The notes beneath the pieces were generated by a model. The model saw only the letters and a program-made list of their open reading frames with translations, was not told where the DNA came from and ran no database searches. DNA of 64,000 bases, from contig OZ018335.1 of NCBI GenBank assembly GCA_963969495.1, positions 83,806,354 through 83,870,353 of the forward strand, in the 5' to 3' direction. This DNA is from Ceratothoa steindachneri. Its lineage: Eukaryota > Arthropoda > Malacostraca > Isopoda > Cymothoidae. Of this stretch, positions 22,221 to 34,924 are shown piece after piece; the stretch's first letter is position 1, and each line of letters begins with the position of its first letter. A program made the translations under genes and the position numbers.

Positions 22221-22344
22221 AGGGGGGAGACTCGGCATTTACCATAACGGTGTGTGGGAGGGATCAACAGGGAGGGGAGACTCAGCATTTACCATAACGG
22301 TGTGTGGGGGGGATCGACAGGGAGGGGAGACTCGGCATTTACGG
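22221..22344. repeat. 50-bp tandem repeat, about 2.5 copies
   Basis: The core GGGGAGACTCGGCATTTACC recurs with an exact 50-bp period (CTCGGCATTT at 22231, CTCAGCATTT at 22281, CTCGGCATTT at 22331). Units are GC-rich compared with the surroundings and over 90% alike, so the duplication is recent relative to neighbouring fossils. It leads directly into dispersed repeat R1 copy 2. Confidence 0.92.
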
Positions 22345-22860
22345 CATTACTACTGACGGCGGGGCTGAAGTGCCGTTCTACGAATAAAAAAGAATTGTAT
22401 TTACCAAACTGATAACGACGCAAACCAATCATGAGAACCAATCCCTGATTAACGAAATATCCCCAATTAACGACAAGGAATTCACCGATAAAGACCAAAG
22501 AAACACCGAACAAGACTTTAAGAAAGAAGGGAAAAAAGATACAAAATATACTCAATACAAAGCAAACCAATAAAATAAGCACATAAGTTAAAAATAAAAA
22601 CATCAGCAATGCACTAACATAACCGAGAAAATTAAGTTTTTAAGACAAATGGATTGAACGCCATACTAAAGCATACTTAATAACGAAGAAAACAAAGTAA
22701 ACACGCAAACATTTAAATGATTGAAAGAGATAGGCCTGTTCACCCAGGCTCTTGCATCCATTTGCAACTCTCACACACTTCTTTCCATTCATCATTTACC
22801 TATTTTCTTCTGTCTACCCATACACTCTTTTGTCCCTTTTGATACACACAAATTCTTACA
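22340..22860 (+). repeat. dispersed repeat R1, copy 2
   Basis: Aligns in the same orientation with 3485-4000 (blocks GAAGTGCCGTT, AATTCACCGAT, GAACGCCATA, GATAGGCCTG, TTTTGTCCC in order). It follows the 50-bp tandem array, which is not present in copy 1. Confidence 0.75.
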
Positions 22861-22894
22861 TGAATCTTAATCGAAAATCGAATCATTCCATTTC

Positions 22895-23040
22895 TGTTCA
22901 TTCCCTGAAGATGACCAACCACGGTCAAAAGATGTCTCGAAATAAATTATGTCCTTTGCTAATCTTTTTTTTCTCGCCAACAAGACCCAGACAAAAAACT
23001 TATAAAAAAAATAAAGAGAATACAAGTTAAAATCAATAAC
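22895..23040 (+). repeat. Penelope-like 3' tail motif
   Basis: Contains CCTGAAGATGACCAACCACG...TCGAAATAAA, a CTGAAGATG...CGAAA signature that also ends the Penelope-like element at 55548-56580 and occurs on the minus strand near 33930 and 44270. No coding part is attached. A (TA)n tract follows shortly. Confidence 0.4.
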
Positions 23041-23068
23041 GCTGCCACTGCTGTAGACCTCATCAGTC

Positions 23069-23073
<5 letters not shown>

Positions 23074-23127
<54 letters not shown>
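23074..23127. repeat. (TA)n microsatellite
   Basis: About 27 uninterrupted TA units. Confidence 0.98.
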
Positions 23128-23129
<2 letters not shown>

Positions 23130-23159
23130 AAACGTGTGGGTTAGTACGATAAGTCACGG

Positions 23160-23695
23160 TTCCATTTGTTTCGGGCTGATGAGAGTGTTCCATTGTGGAT
23201 GAGACAGGATAAGGAAATGGGCTACAGTTAACAATAATGCACCGTGCAGGCTGATTGTGTTTCCATACTGATGTCGGTTGTGTTCATGTGATCTTTGCTT
23301 CACTTCATAGACTTCATGTACCCCAACAGAGATGGAAAGTTTCAGTAAGATAATGCTGCGTTTCATCAGAACCAATTTGGCCAGAATAGGTTTGAGGTAG
23401 ATTTTGAAGAGTTATTATGAATTAAGCGGCCACTAAGTTCTTCCGACTTGAACATAATTCAGCATTTATGGGACGTGGACGCCAGATCTATTCGCACTCG
23501 AGATAAGTCAACTACAATCATGTAACTTCGGACAGCTCTGCCGACGGCATAGGGCAAAATATCTTCAGAAGTCATCTGTCTACATTTAGAATCAATGCAC
23601 TTCTTCCAAGATGGAGAATTTCTTACACGATACTAGATAACCAATAATGGAGCAATTGACACCTTATCCCAAATTTAGGTCGTTTCAAATGTAAT
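23160..23695 (+). pseudogene. Tc1-like transposase fragment (C-terminal catalytic end)
   Basis: In changing frames the + strand reads QQRWKVSVR then a block after DNAAFHQNQFGQNRFEVDFEE-like sequence near 23350-23415, and SSDLNIIQHLWDVDARSIRTR (about 23435-23500), the region that holds the final catalytic acid of Tc1-type transposases (DLNxIEHLW). Here the Glu is replaced by Gln. LRTALPTA and ISSEVI further on fit the C-terminal helix region. Multiple frameshifts; no inverted repeats seen. Confidence 0.65.
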
Positions 23696-23699
23696 TTTA

Positions 23700-26600
23700 C
23701 CTTATATAAAAATGGAAAATTCAAGATAAGCTGTTTTTCTCTCTAAAAAGAATTTCTATGAGGGAATTTAGGGGGTTTATTTAGCACCAGACTTAATTTT
23801 TTAAAAGACAAAAACCAATTGAAATAAGGGCTTTAGAAAGTAAATATTTAAAAACTGATTTGTAAATTTCCAGAAGTGAGAATAGACCGAAGAAAAACTG
23901 AGATAATCAAAATTAACAATCGAAACAAAACAGGAATATCCACTGAGGGCATTTTTACTTAGGGAAAATAATATCATAGGGGTACATAGAGAGATGCTAT
24001 TGAAAGGAGAATAAACAGATCAAGAATATTGAAAGGGTAAAGGATGCCCTGGACCAATAGCATTGATATGTCGTCATTGTCTATATATAGTCTAATTTCC
24101 ATTTTTTTGTACCTACTAGCTTTAATAACTCAGAAATTGGTCAATCAAGAATCATTTACAAGAAGTGGTAAATGAAAACAGTGGAGTTAAAAGGATCTTT
24201 ATGAGTTTTAAAATAAAAATTAAAAACGCGACAAATATATATTAAAGATGTGCTGTTGACGTGCGTATTTTGGCATAATCAACGTTGCATGAAGGTAAAG
24301 TTGCTATTTTCAGTTTTATTTTCTTTGTTAGAACTCAACCTTATCGAGAGATAATGCAGTTTTTCTCTTGGGTACTTAAAAGCGAGGTGGTTTGCAGCTT
24401 TTATCATTTATAGGCTTTTCGCTCTTTCTCTCTTTTATGTTATTCCCCTATCTTTAAAACGCTTTCCTTCTTAGAATAAGCTGAGAGATTAATTAAAGTG
24501 GTTAATTCACTTGTGAATGAGAGTCATCTAAGTCATATCTTATCTCTAATTTTGCCTTATTCTATGTCACAGGGAATATTATAGAAATAACAAGAAATGC
24601 CTGTAAATCTCATTCCTACTTTATCTCGATGAAAATATAGAGCATTTATTGAGGTAATATTTATTGTTCATCCCTAAAGTACATATGTATATCGTCGTTC
24701 GCCTTTAGCAAAATGATAAAGTTCTTGATCACCTTGTCGAATCATAAGGCGCGACTGAATTGCCTCCATTCTTGTCATGTGCCATCTTTTCTCGTATTTT
24801 GGGAAGGGTTATATTTACTTCGTCATATTTGGCAGGGATTTAACATGCCTTGGAAAATTTGGGTAGAATAAGGTCAAATTGTATGGGTAATATGACTGTA
24901 TTGTTGTCCAAGAGGAACATTAAAATATGCCTTATAAGTGTGGATCACAAAGTTTGATATATTGCACCTTTGACGAACTAGCATGTAACAGCAATATATG
25001 TAGCAGAAGGTGTCTGGTTCATTAACGCAATTTCCTCTTGACAAAGCCATCACTCTAACATGAGACCTGAAAAAAGAAACAATAATGTCAATACTTTGCA
25101 CAATAACACCTATTACTATCATAATACTATGAATTGTGAATTATTTGCTTTCTACAAGCACCCTATCTGTCCATCCGGAGGGCAGTTTTGGGGGAAATGA
25201 GAAAATAGAAATTACAGAATAACTATAGAATGTAGGTAAAAATGGATTATATATTTGAAATCAGCATGATAAAACGAAATAGAATTGGGAGATCAATCTA
25301 CTTCACCAGAAAATGTGATTAAAATTGTCCCTCTGTGTTACCTTTAAGGAAAAAGAAGATTCCTCTTTCAGTGGATTTACTAGAATTCCCAAATTCCACG
25401 TCGAACGTCATTTTAAAGTGTGGTTATCTTCATCAGAAGGTTGGTTCGGATCGTGCCTCACCTGTCTTATGCCGATCGTGCCCAACTTTCCTCATTGGAT
25501 CGTAATCCACTCCACTCTTCGCAAGAAGGACATTCCTCGAAGTCATCGACCCGTAAGACTGAAACCCTCTCAATTATTTGTATTGTCAAATTCCCTCTTT
25601 TTGATCTGAGCCTAGTTACATTAATCAATTAATTCCATTTGAGAATTTCTTCTCATAATAATTACAAATGGACTATCTCAATTTAAATAATTCCCCTTTG
25701 CCTTTTATTATTCTTATTTTGATCTGTGTAAATAAAATTATATTTTGTTGTTTTATCTTTAACTAACCTTGAACGATACTCTCGGCCTATTCAAGTAAAT
25801 CTCGCCAACCATTTATGCACTTTGTTTGATTATTTGGGATTTGAAACACAAGCCCTCAAGTGTAACCTCCTAGTCGGTCGTTAATCCCTACAAACAGCCA
25901 TTCAACGGTTCGCGTTGCAGTAGGTGATTAAGTTACCCCAACTCAAAAGAATATAGGAGTAGTCTATGCTATAGAGTGGTTGTACCACGACAGTTGAAAA
26001 TGTTTTTTTTTGTAAGCCAGGCTGAATGTGCAAAACAGTTTAAACTTATTATCGACACAGGATATGCCGATGATTGTTTCATTTTGTAAAATATGAGCCA
26101 TTCTTCATAGGTCTAAAACTATATAAATTCCCTGCATTTTAACATCAAATTTATATTCGAATAATTTTAAACTTATTTATTTATTTACACATTTCAATTT
26201 CTTTCTTCTAGCATTCATTCTTTCTTACTTGACATATCGACACTATGTTCTGTGGGAGCTTGTTTTCAGGTTCATGGCCACTAGGCTTTTCCCACAAGAA
26301 TTTTGTGTTCATTATCTCATATAATATTAATAATCCCTTTGATTTCTAAAGATAGAAGATTACTCGCTCAGTCAACAATCTTTTTAATTCAATGTATAGA
26401 AAACCCGAATTCTCTCTGCGTAATTGCCCTCTCAAAGACGAGATAAAATCAATAGGCCGCTTAAAATTGAATCTGACTATTGTAGTTGAATCTCTCTCGA
26501 GAAGACCTGGAACAAGGGATTCAATAATTTGAGCAAAAGTATGGACAATCATTGACTCAAAAAACTACATTAAATTCCGGAGTAAAGAACAAATCTCTAC

Positions 26601-27925
26601 ATTTCACATACGGATAAAATCTATCTCAGAAAGGCAACAAGCGTAATGGGGTTACTATAAAATACTGCAACTCCAATCTCTTAAAACAATACCCACCCTG
26701 TATTAATAACCATAATTTTTATTCATAAATATTTATAATTTTGCTTCTGATAAATTAAATCAAGTAAAAGGTTAAAATTATGTACCAATTTTATAAGAAC
26801 ATATAAGTTTTAGGCTAATGTAAGATATAAAAAAGGAATCATACAAGTTTGTCTTTCTTAATACGGATATGAACACAAATATAATGTAATTTCTCCCAGG
26901 CAGGAAAATGAATCTAACCTCAATAAATTGTTTTCCTTTTGTTTCTCTGCTACTAGTTTAGCAATAGCTGAATTTACGGGAACACCTGCGAGGGTTTTAT
27001 TCGATCACCGCTCTCAAAAAGCATCAGCAGAAATGTAGGCAATCGATTTATGTTATTCGTATTTCGTATATTTAAGATATGCATAGATATGTTTAATAAA
27101 AAAGGTCTACTGAAATGATAAAGAGTTAATTTGTAACGTAATAAACAATAAAGGGCAAGTTTCCTGATGATATTTATAAACCTGGATTAAACAAAGTAAA
27201 ATCAACATTTAAGGAGTGAAAGCTAAGACTAGCCGACCTAAATTCGGGTGATTTGGTTTTAAGCGTACCATCCTTGTTTCGGAGATTCTTCAATCATGAA
27301 TTTATAAATGAACTTCTTCTTAAGGAAGACAAAGTATTCTTGAATTCTATGGTCGGGGGCTATTCCAGTCGGTCCTTGACCCCTGTTTAACGAAACCTAT
27401 AATTTCGGTACAGTGGGATTGGCCCGATGAAAGGCCAGCATTATAGATCTTGATTATTCCACACTCTAAAAGAGACATTTGCATAAGCCTGATTTCCGAG
27501 CCATCTTGATTATGGATTCCTTAGAACATATTTGTATAACGTTGTCTATTGTAAAGGAGAGGATTTACCAACATTTCCAATCCTTTGGGAGATCAGGGAT
27601 GGTGGATTTGTTGTAGGTTTTCTATGGGATAGAAACTTCCCGTCTTTTAAATTGAGACGAAATAACCTTTCTAGTTTGCAGGTTCAGGATCACCTTGAGA
27701 AGAGATACGATAATAAACTGAGGCCAAGTAAGCTCCATATAGATCACGCTTAAAGTTACTATTTCGAACGTCGAAACAGCATGAGGAAACATTCCCCGAC
27801 GACTTCTCTACGCGTATAATTTGACTGTTCAGTTGTAGCGTAATTCTAAATGGCTGTTTAAATCCTGTCTGCAGTGCCAGATGTCACAAATTTATGCGAC
27901 AATGTAATGTACTATCTAGTGATTT
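23700..27925. other. AT-rich stretch with no recognised gene
   Basis: Only short open frames (up to 94 residues at 25325-25609) without recognisable domains. No tandem repeats or long inverted repeats were noted. Probably intergenic DNA or long-decayed element sequence. Confidence 0.5.
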
Positions 27926-27927
27926 AA

Positions 27928-28018
27928 CTTCCCACTTTTTTCCTTATGAAGTTTGTCTGTGGGATAATAGCCTACGTATTATCCCACAGACAAACTTGAT
28001 AAGGAAAAAAGTGGGAAG
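27928..28018. repeat. near-perfect palindrome: 42-bp arms, 7-nt loop
   Basis: Left arm 27928-27969 starts CTTCCCACTTTTTTCCTTAT. Right arm 27977-28018 is its reverse complement apart from a single mismatch (GAAG against CAAG). Loop 27970-27976 is GCCTACG. The arms would form a very stable hairpin. No element termini or coding sequence adjoin it. Confidence 0.95.
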
Positions 28019-28019
28019 G

Positions 28020-29580
28020 AAAATCAATAGATACTTAAAATTGTGTGTTATACATTTACAAACCTAAATTTACATTGTGTACACCAATAGCATGTAAGAC
28101 TGGAAAATTCAGTTTATCTATGCTGCTATTAATTCTAAATCATTTAAATTGGAAAAGGTAAGCCAATTAAAGACATTAAACGGAATAAGTTGAATTAAAC
28201 AAATAACACATTTAGTCATTTGATACGCGCAATTTATATTAACAATGAAGTTGTTCGTTCTTCAGGACTACTCGAATTTGTTTTGTAATCCTCGAGACCA
28301 TATTTTAATGATATTTTAACTGATATTGACCATTTTTGTTCATTAAGCCCCCCGCAACTGCTTATGATTGAATAGCTTGGGGTTAAAATCTGTATAATTT
28401 CCTGAACCAGGTCCAAAAATGTTCGATGTTTTTTTTTAGCTAAGAACTTATTGTTTTTTCTTTGTCACAATGTGCTCCATCATCCTGAGAATTATAGTTA
28501 TCGTCCCCAAATTGGTCACGAAGCTACGAATTAAGGATCTTTACGCACGTTTTGCTACAATTTTGAGTTCATGGCAGTTTTCTTGGGCAAAGTTGTTAGT
28601 ACTTCAGTTCCCTTAGATGAAAAGCAGCACTCGACATGAAAGGTGTCCGGATGTTTCACCGTGTACACTACAAAAAACTCGTGAGAACGCTCGCTTGTTC
28701 TCGTCCTGACGAGTAAGCTTCAAGAAGCTCTAAACAAGTGAAATGGAGCTGTATCAGAGACTATGACTTTGCCCTACTTCTCAACCAGTCATTATTTATA
28801 TTTTCTAGATACTTATATTGAATCCATAATGGTTTTACATCCATTCTCAACCTAAGACATTGGTTGAAAAGTCTCAGCCTCACTGTTCACGCCAAACCGT
28901 TCACATTTGCTTCTTTCCAACCATGAGCAAGCTTGGTACTGGAGGCAACTAAAGGCTTAATCTGGAAACTAACGAAGAGGCAATCTTGCCGTGCATTGAA
29001 CATCTTGACCGTCTTTTTAAACTCAAAATGATCTTAAAGCTGCTGTTATTTGATATACTTAATCTTTTAACCAACTATCTCCTTGCATTTCACTTCACTT
29101 TTGAGCATAACAACAATGGTTGCAGTCTTTTTTTTCTTTGAAAATACATTCATGTAATTGTAAGAAATTGAAACATTTATTCGAAAAAATCATACAATAA
29201 CAGGACCAGGACGCGAAATCACAAGATCTTTGCATTTATGCTAAACATTAAATTTATTGCTTCTAGAAGCAATCCTCATCAATATAAAAATATATCTGGC
29301 GCTTACGAAGGTATGCCAAGAAAAAGAGGCAGAGGTCTTCTTAATACCATCATCTTCATGTTTTATTTGCACAAAGTATATTCTGCTATAGGTAATACTT
29401 CCGTGACTCTCTATACGCCATTCCCGACTTAGTTATTTTTTTTAAAGATATTTTAATTTCTCAAGTAGCGTACATTTATGCAAATAAATGCTTGTCTAAA
29501 AATTTCACGCTTTAAGCAAAATATTTCTGAATTTTCCCGTAAAACAAACTGATTGAAATTTCCATCAGCATTGTTGATAT

Positions 29581-29656
<76 letters not shown>

Positions 29657-31170
29657 TAAATTTTCAGCTCTCCAAAGTTAACTCTTCTAAGGAAATCATT
29701 TTTAAATAACAGTCTTTTTGAACTAATTTTGGAACATTAATATATAAATAAGTTCAGATAAAAATAATATTATTATTCGTAATTATAATATTGCATTTCA
29801 AGCCTACTCCTAGATTTTCTTTCTGTGAAAACTATGAAATTTTCTAATCAAAACCTCTTCAGTCATAAGGAGACCTACAATTCTGATGAGATTAAATTTT
29901 TAAACTTTACTTATTAAACTTCCAATTGGAAGAAAGTTCAATATAAATATGTATACATATGTATATGCGAATCTGAAAAATGTTATGAAATCAAACAAAA
30001 TCTGATTTGGAAAAGTAATCAAGAATGCATGATTAAAATGGTGTTCAGGTAAACAATAAATAATGTAAAAAAATAACACCTCGCGAATTAATTTGAATGA
30101 AAACTGACGAATTAAGAAAATTCAGCAACCATCATGGAAAAACTATCTGTTGATCATAGCAGTTTTGCAACGCAGTCAGACCTGCTAAGTGTCATAATTT
30201 TAACTTTTTGCAAACCTTAATTCAACTTCTCGTAACATTTATGCGAATTTTATTATTTTGCCAGTAATAAATATCTTTTAACTTTGCCTATTCTTTTTAA
30301 AACTTTATTTTCCATTAATTCCTACTTGATTGTTATATTACTAATAATAATACGCAGGTTTATTATCACTTTATATTCTATTACCTTAAATTTGCTGATA
30401 TCTTATAAGCTGTAATTCACTTGGAATTATATTGTTGCTGTTCCAATTTCTCGTTAATTTTATAGACTTTTACGTTTGATCACTTTTTATTTTCTAATTA
30501 TCACCTACTATTATATTATAAATTTGAATTTAATATTAACATTTAAAAAAAGATTAATCGGTTTTTCTATTCCACTGATTGATTGTTATATTTTTATTAA
30601 CATCTTGGTCGTTATCACTGATTGTTCATGTTGTTCACTCTGCGATTTCAGCATTTGATTAATTTGCAAGTATGTAGGTTGAGGGTGCAGAACCTGGGTG
30701 CTGGGATGTAGATTTCTCCATCAGGCAGCAGTCCCTCAAATTAACTCTTGGGTGTGTGGCCTAAAGGAATTGCCAGTAAAGATGGGGTCGAATCGTCTAA
30801 GAATGATCGTCCCTGGTACCATTATTTATTTCTTGTGGAATGGATGCCTCCAGCCCGATTTTTTACGAGCTTTTTTTGCATTATTCTTTGACTAGTCTCT
30901 CCACATCTTCTATCGTATGACGAATGTGAGCGATATATGTATATGAGGACGTATATCTTTTCCATTACCGCCCTCTTGCTTGGTTTTCTTCCCTCGCCCC
31001 CTTTGAGTGCGGAGAGAAAACGCTTGGTCTCATGGAAAATCGTGGTCTCCCCCCATGAATCTTCTCGAACAGCAATGGCTCTTTAAAAGTTGCTGAGATT
31101 TTGCCGCCTTATCCGGTGAGAAAATTCTTAGGAATTTAGCAATCCAGCCTTTAAAATCTACTGCGATCTT
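28020..31170. other. AT-rich stretch with no recognised gene
   Basis: Contains one (TA)n tract (29583-29653) and only short frames of 60-65 residues with no domain match. Nothing else is supported here. Confidence 0.5.
29583..29653. repeat. (TA)n microsatellite
   Basis: About 35 uninterrupted TA units. Confidence 0.98.
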
Positions 31171-31172
31171 TA

Positions 31173-31176
<4 letters not shown>

Positions 31177-31212
<36 letters not shown>

Positions 31213-31237
31213 AGAGAGAGAGAGAAAGAGAGGAGAG
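31177..31237. repeat. compound (TA)n-(GA)n microsatellite
   Basis: TA run to 31209 followed by AGAGAGAG purine run; purine-rich sequence continues to about 31275. Confidence 0.95.
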
Positions 31238-31659
31238 GTAAAGAAAAGGAGTTAAAAAATGAGGAAAAAAAGAGGTAGATAAAGATATATGAAGGCAACT
31301 AATCAGAAAATAAGTAGGTAATTTAAAAAATAATCATATTATTAATTACACCTTAAAGTTAAATATAGGTCACTGAAAGTAATTTAGCCATTGAGTTTAC
31401 ACAAGCAAAGATTTAAATTAACACTGGTGCTTTGTAGAAAAACACTAAACTTAAAAACCTTTAGGCCAATTTTTAGTTATGTGGGTTCTGTTTCATAGGT
31501 TTTCTCTGAAGGATTAACGACCTATTTTACCCGTATTGTGGGAGATATCTAAGATTCACATATAGTTAATAATTCTAAAGTCATAGAAAAACAATGTCAT
31601 CTCTAAAAATTAATATTAAATAGCCCCTCTTATTTCCGATGCATGCTCCTAATTTACTA

Positions 31660-32040
31660 AAGTTTCGATCGATGATGTCTTTCGATTTCTTAAAGATAAA
31701 TTGTGTAACGTTGAATTACTTGAGCTCCTAAATATATTTTGAGAACTGGTTTTACTCTGCACTAAAAATATTGTACTATTCCTTAGTAAGGGTGATTTCC
31801 TACGTGAAAAAATTGGTCTAGCAATAGGTACCTGCGTCTTTCTCGTTTTTTCTAATGTAGAGTTTGAATATTTTAAACGGTTTATCTCAGCCCTATTTTT
31901 GATTTCTATATTATTTGTTTTCGATACATCGATGATATTATATGCTTATGCCTCTATATGAAAAATTACATCTTTCTTTTAACCAATTTTACTCGATTTT
32001 ACCTTCTATTAGTTTAACTCATGTACTTTATTTCCTATAT
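31660..32040 (+). pseudogene. Penelope-like reverse transcriptase fragment
   Basis: Traces on + include a KIGLAIGT segment (about 31810-31835), matching the xxGLxxGxP motif of Penelope-like reverse transcriptases, then FSNVEFEYFKRFI. In the next frame ICFRYIDDIICL (about 31912-31947) carries the catalytic YxDD-type aspartates. Frames change and stops occur. The match ends abruptly at about 32040, where LINE sequence begins. Family members copy RNA at nicked targets. Confidence 0.7.
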
Positions 32041-32074
32041 ATGTTAATATACATAGGTACTAACTAGCATAGCT

Positions 32075-32446
32075 AAAATATACCAAGACGATAAAATATT
32101 AATAAAACTAAATGAGAAAATAGAAAAAGAAATCATCATAACAGGCAGCATACGACAGGGGTGCACAGCATCAACAAAATTATTCAAACTAATTACATAT
32201 GAACTAATAGGAAAACTGGAAAATATAGATATAGGATACAAAGATCAAAATTTCAAATTTAACACAATTTTCTTTGCGGATGATGGATTACAAATATCCA
32301 GATCAATAGAGGAGGCGAGACAAGAACTACAAGAGTTAGAGGAAATAAATAGAAGTAAAGTTTTAATTTTCAACATAAAAGAAAAAAAAATGGTGGTCCT
32401 GGTCTTGACAATGAAGAAAATGCAACTCAAGTCCAACTTCATATAA
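32075..32446 (+). pseudogene. non-LTR (LINE) reverse transcriptase fragment
   Basis: A 123-codon frame without stops but with no start. It contains SIRQGCTASTKLFKLITYEL (about 32147-32206), the conserved RQGC...S...LF block, and FFADDGLQISRSIEEA (about 32270-32318), which holds the catalytic FADD. The downstream KVLIFNIKEKK fits the next conserved block; after about 32395 the match stops. It covers the middle of the palm domain only, joined to Penelope sequence on its left and unrelated sequence on its right. Clade not assigned. Confidence 0.8.
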
Positions 32447-33060
32447 TTCTGGGCACAGTGAAGCCTGAAATTCTTGTGACGGAGCGTTAAACGAGGTAGT
32501 TCCAAGAGCACTCGCATGAGGAATAACATGGTACTGGAATAAGGCTTCTGGTTAGTATTTGCTGCTTGGGGACCACCAGCGGCAGTGAAAATGACTGCTT
32601 GTTTCTCGAAGATTCCCACGTTCCTAGCAACCAATATTCCTCAACGCTCGAGGTATCTAATATCTAAGTCTTGGTGCTCCCAAAATTGGTCGCACCTTCC
32701 TTACCGAAGGTTTGTTCAGAAATTGCCTAATTGTGTCCACATGGCGAACTAGCTTTTCCTTATAACATGAACAAAGGTGCCCTTTGCTCTTTACATACTT
32801 GACATTGAAACACTTTTCTGAATCGTTAAGGCCTCTGCGACGTCCTATCCTTCTTAAAAGGGATAGCTGCTATGAGCGAGGTTCAGGCAAAATTCGATGA
32901 ATCTGAAATAAAGCTTGAAGGACGTAACAAAACATGATAAAAACATAGCATTAGTGTTGCCTTATTTTACATACTAGCTGTGAAATTTTTCATTAAAGTT
33001 GATTCACAGTGAACAGTGAAATCCTAACTTTCTCTACCAAGATATTAGGGTAGGTGCGGT

Positions 33061-33062
<2 letters not shown>

Positions 33063-33124
<62 letters not shown>
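33063..33124. repeat. (TA)n microsatellite, left side of foldback
   Basis: About 31 TA units immediately preceding the left arm of the foldback sequence. Confidence 0.98.
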
Positions 33125-33125
<1 letters not shown>

Positions 33126-33130
<5 letters not shown>

Positions 33131-33482
33131 TACACCCACTAAGGAAAGTGAAAAACTATTCCGGGTGCTTTCGTCTTTATTCTTAAAGACTTTTTCAAGT
33201 AATGAACAAGAGGTAAGACATACATTGACTTAAATAGTGGAAGGGTATATTATTAGACTACCCACCTTCTTAACCTTACTTAGTGGGTACATAATGTTGA
33301 AACAACTTTATTTGACATTTTGTAGCCCCTAATTAAGGTTCAGAGGTAGGTAGTCTAATCCTGCCTTCCACTATTAAAGGCAATGTATGTCCTGCCTCCT
33401 GTTAATTTTTTGAAAAGGCCTTAAGATTAAAGACGAAAGCGCTCGAAATCGTTTTTCACCTTTCCTTTTTTGGTGCATCTGC
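33126..33482. repeat. foldback sequence, about 135-bp arms with about 83-bp spacer
   Basis: Left arm 33126-33262 and right arm 33346-33482 are imperfect reverse complements, roughly 80% alike by eye. Matched blocks include GCTTTCGTCTTTA against TAAAGACGAAAGC, GACATACATTG against CAATGTATGTC, and AATAGTGGAAGG against CCTTCCACTATT. The ends are bounded by (TA)n at 33063-33124 and, after about 40 bp, 33521-33571. The GACGAAAGCGCTCG...TTTTTCACCTTTCC sequence resembles terminal sequence often linked with Penelope-like elements, which can carry inverted end copies. Confidence 0.85.
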
Positions 33483-33515
33483 ATAACTCTGACTCACATG
33501 CACTATTTGAGCTTT

Positions 33516-33520
<5 letters not shown>

Positions 33521-33571
<51 letters not shown>
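33521..33571. repeat. (TA)n microsatellite, right side of foldback
   Basis: About 25 TA units. Confidence 0.98.
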
Positions 33572-33575
<4 letters not shown>

Positions 33576-33840
33576 CGTGAATGAAGAAGTAACACTTTTT
33601 AATGGAAGAGAAAGAGGCAGGTAAGACAAAGATCAGGGGTCGCAAATGCAAAAACAATTAAGGGAACCCACGCTGAAGAGACATGTACAATCATGTACTA
33701 TATGGTCATATAGTAATCAATACAAGGTTTCTACATCTTTCCCTTTGAACTCAAAAAGGTTTTTGGGTAGCATAAATTCTATAAGCTTAATGCCCTATAG
33801 TAGTTGTTACTACTAGCACAACTTGTTTTTGCTCTTTTCT

Positions 33841-33965
33841 TATATATATATATATATATAGTTTAAAGGAAAGGACGTATAACAGGAAGTTTATTTCGTT
33901 TACATGATAGTTACAAGGTTTTAGCTGTAAGTTTCACCCATCTTCTGGTACTTGAAAATTAAACA
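33841..33965 (-). repeat. (TA)10 followed by a Penelope-like tail motif on the minus strand
   Basis: After TA units at 33841-33860, the reverse strand of 33925-33965 reads CCAGAAGATGGGTGAAACTTAC, similar to the other CTGAAGATG...GAAAC tail signatures in the window. No coding part is attached. Confidence 0.4.
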
Positions 33966-34924
33966 ATTCGTAAAGAGATGAGTATTATACATATGTTGAA
34001 ATTTAAACCTTCAAAAATATGGATGTAATTGCTTAACCGGACAATTAATATAGCAGGGAGGAATGCAGAGTTATACAGGTACTGGGTTGTTTTTAAATGG
34101 AGAATTTAAATTAATAAATAAAATTTAACTCTATTAATTGAAGAAAAACCACTGGATACATTTTAGAGAAAACACCAACCTTTTACAAACGGCTGTTGAA
34201 AGATGACTGGCGGTAAAGGGCGAGGAGCGTATGAAGAAAGAAATTTTTTAGGTGGTGAGTTTATATTTTAGACCAGAAATATTAAGTGTGAAGAAGAGTC
34301 AGAATTTAGAGTGGAGAAATTTTGCTTATAAACATGGATTCTTAAATTCTTAAGGATATTTGATAGGGAATGGTCTTTCAAATTTTAAAATCATCTAACG
34401 ATGTAGCATTTTTACAATGTATGGAATGTAGCCGAATAGGTAAAAACTCTTACTTTTCCAAACCGTTCCGATCCTGTAGCTAATTCCCATATGAGAACAG
34501 AATCTCGCCTTCAGCAAGCGCACCGTTCTTCTTATGTAACTCCCCAAATTGAATCCAGGAAAAGTGAATTTATAAGTGACGGAGCACTTTGCTTCTGGCA
34601 GGATTCTGTTTTTACAATTGAAGTATTCTCCTATAACCGATAATGCATCTGGTTCTGGAGGCTGGGCATCTTTTTTCTTCAGGTAAGTGACACTCAGGCA
34701 ACCGCTCTCATACATTTAAATAGATACCTTTAAATAGATTCCCTTATAATAGCCATTTTACAGTCCCATAAAATGATTTATTTGCCTCATAGATTTAAAT
34801 GATGGGAAAATTTCGGCAAGTCCCAAGGAAAATTGGAGCAGTTAATAAATAGAGAATCTTGATAACCATTACTGCATCAGGTGCTGTGGCCAGGCGTCGT
34901 TTCTGGCCGTGAAATCGTAGAATA

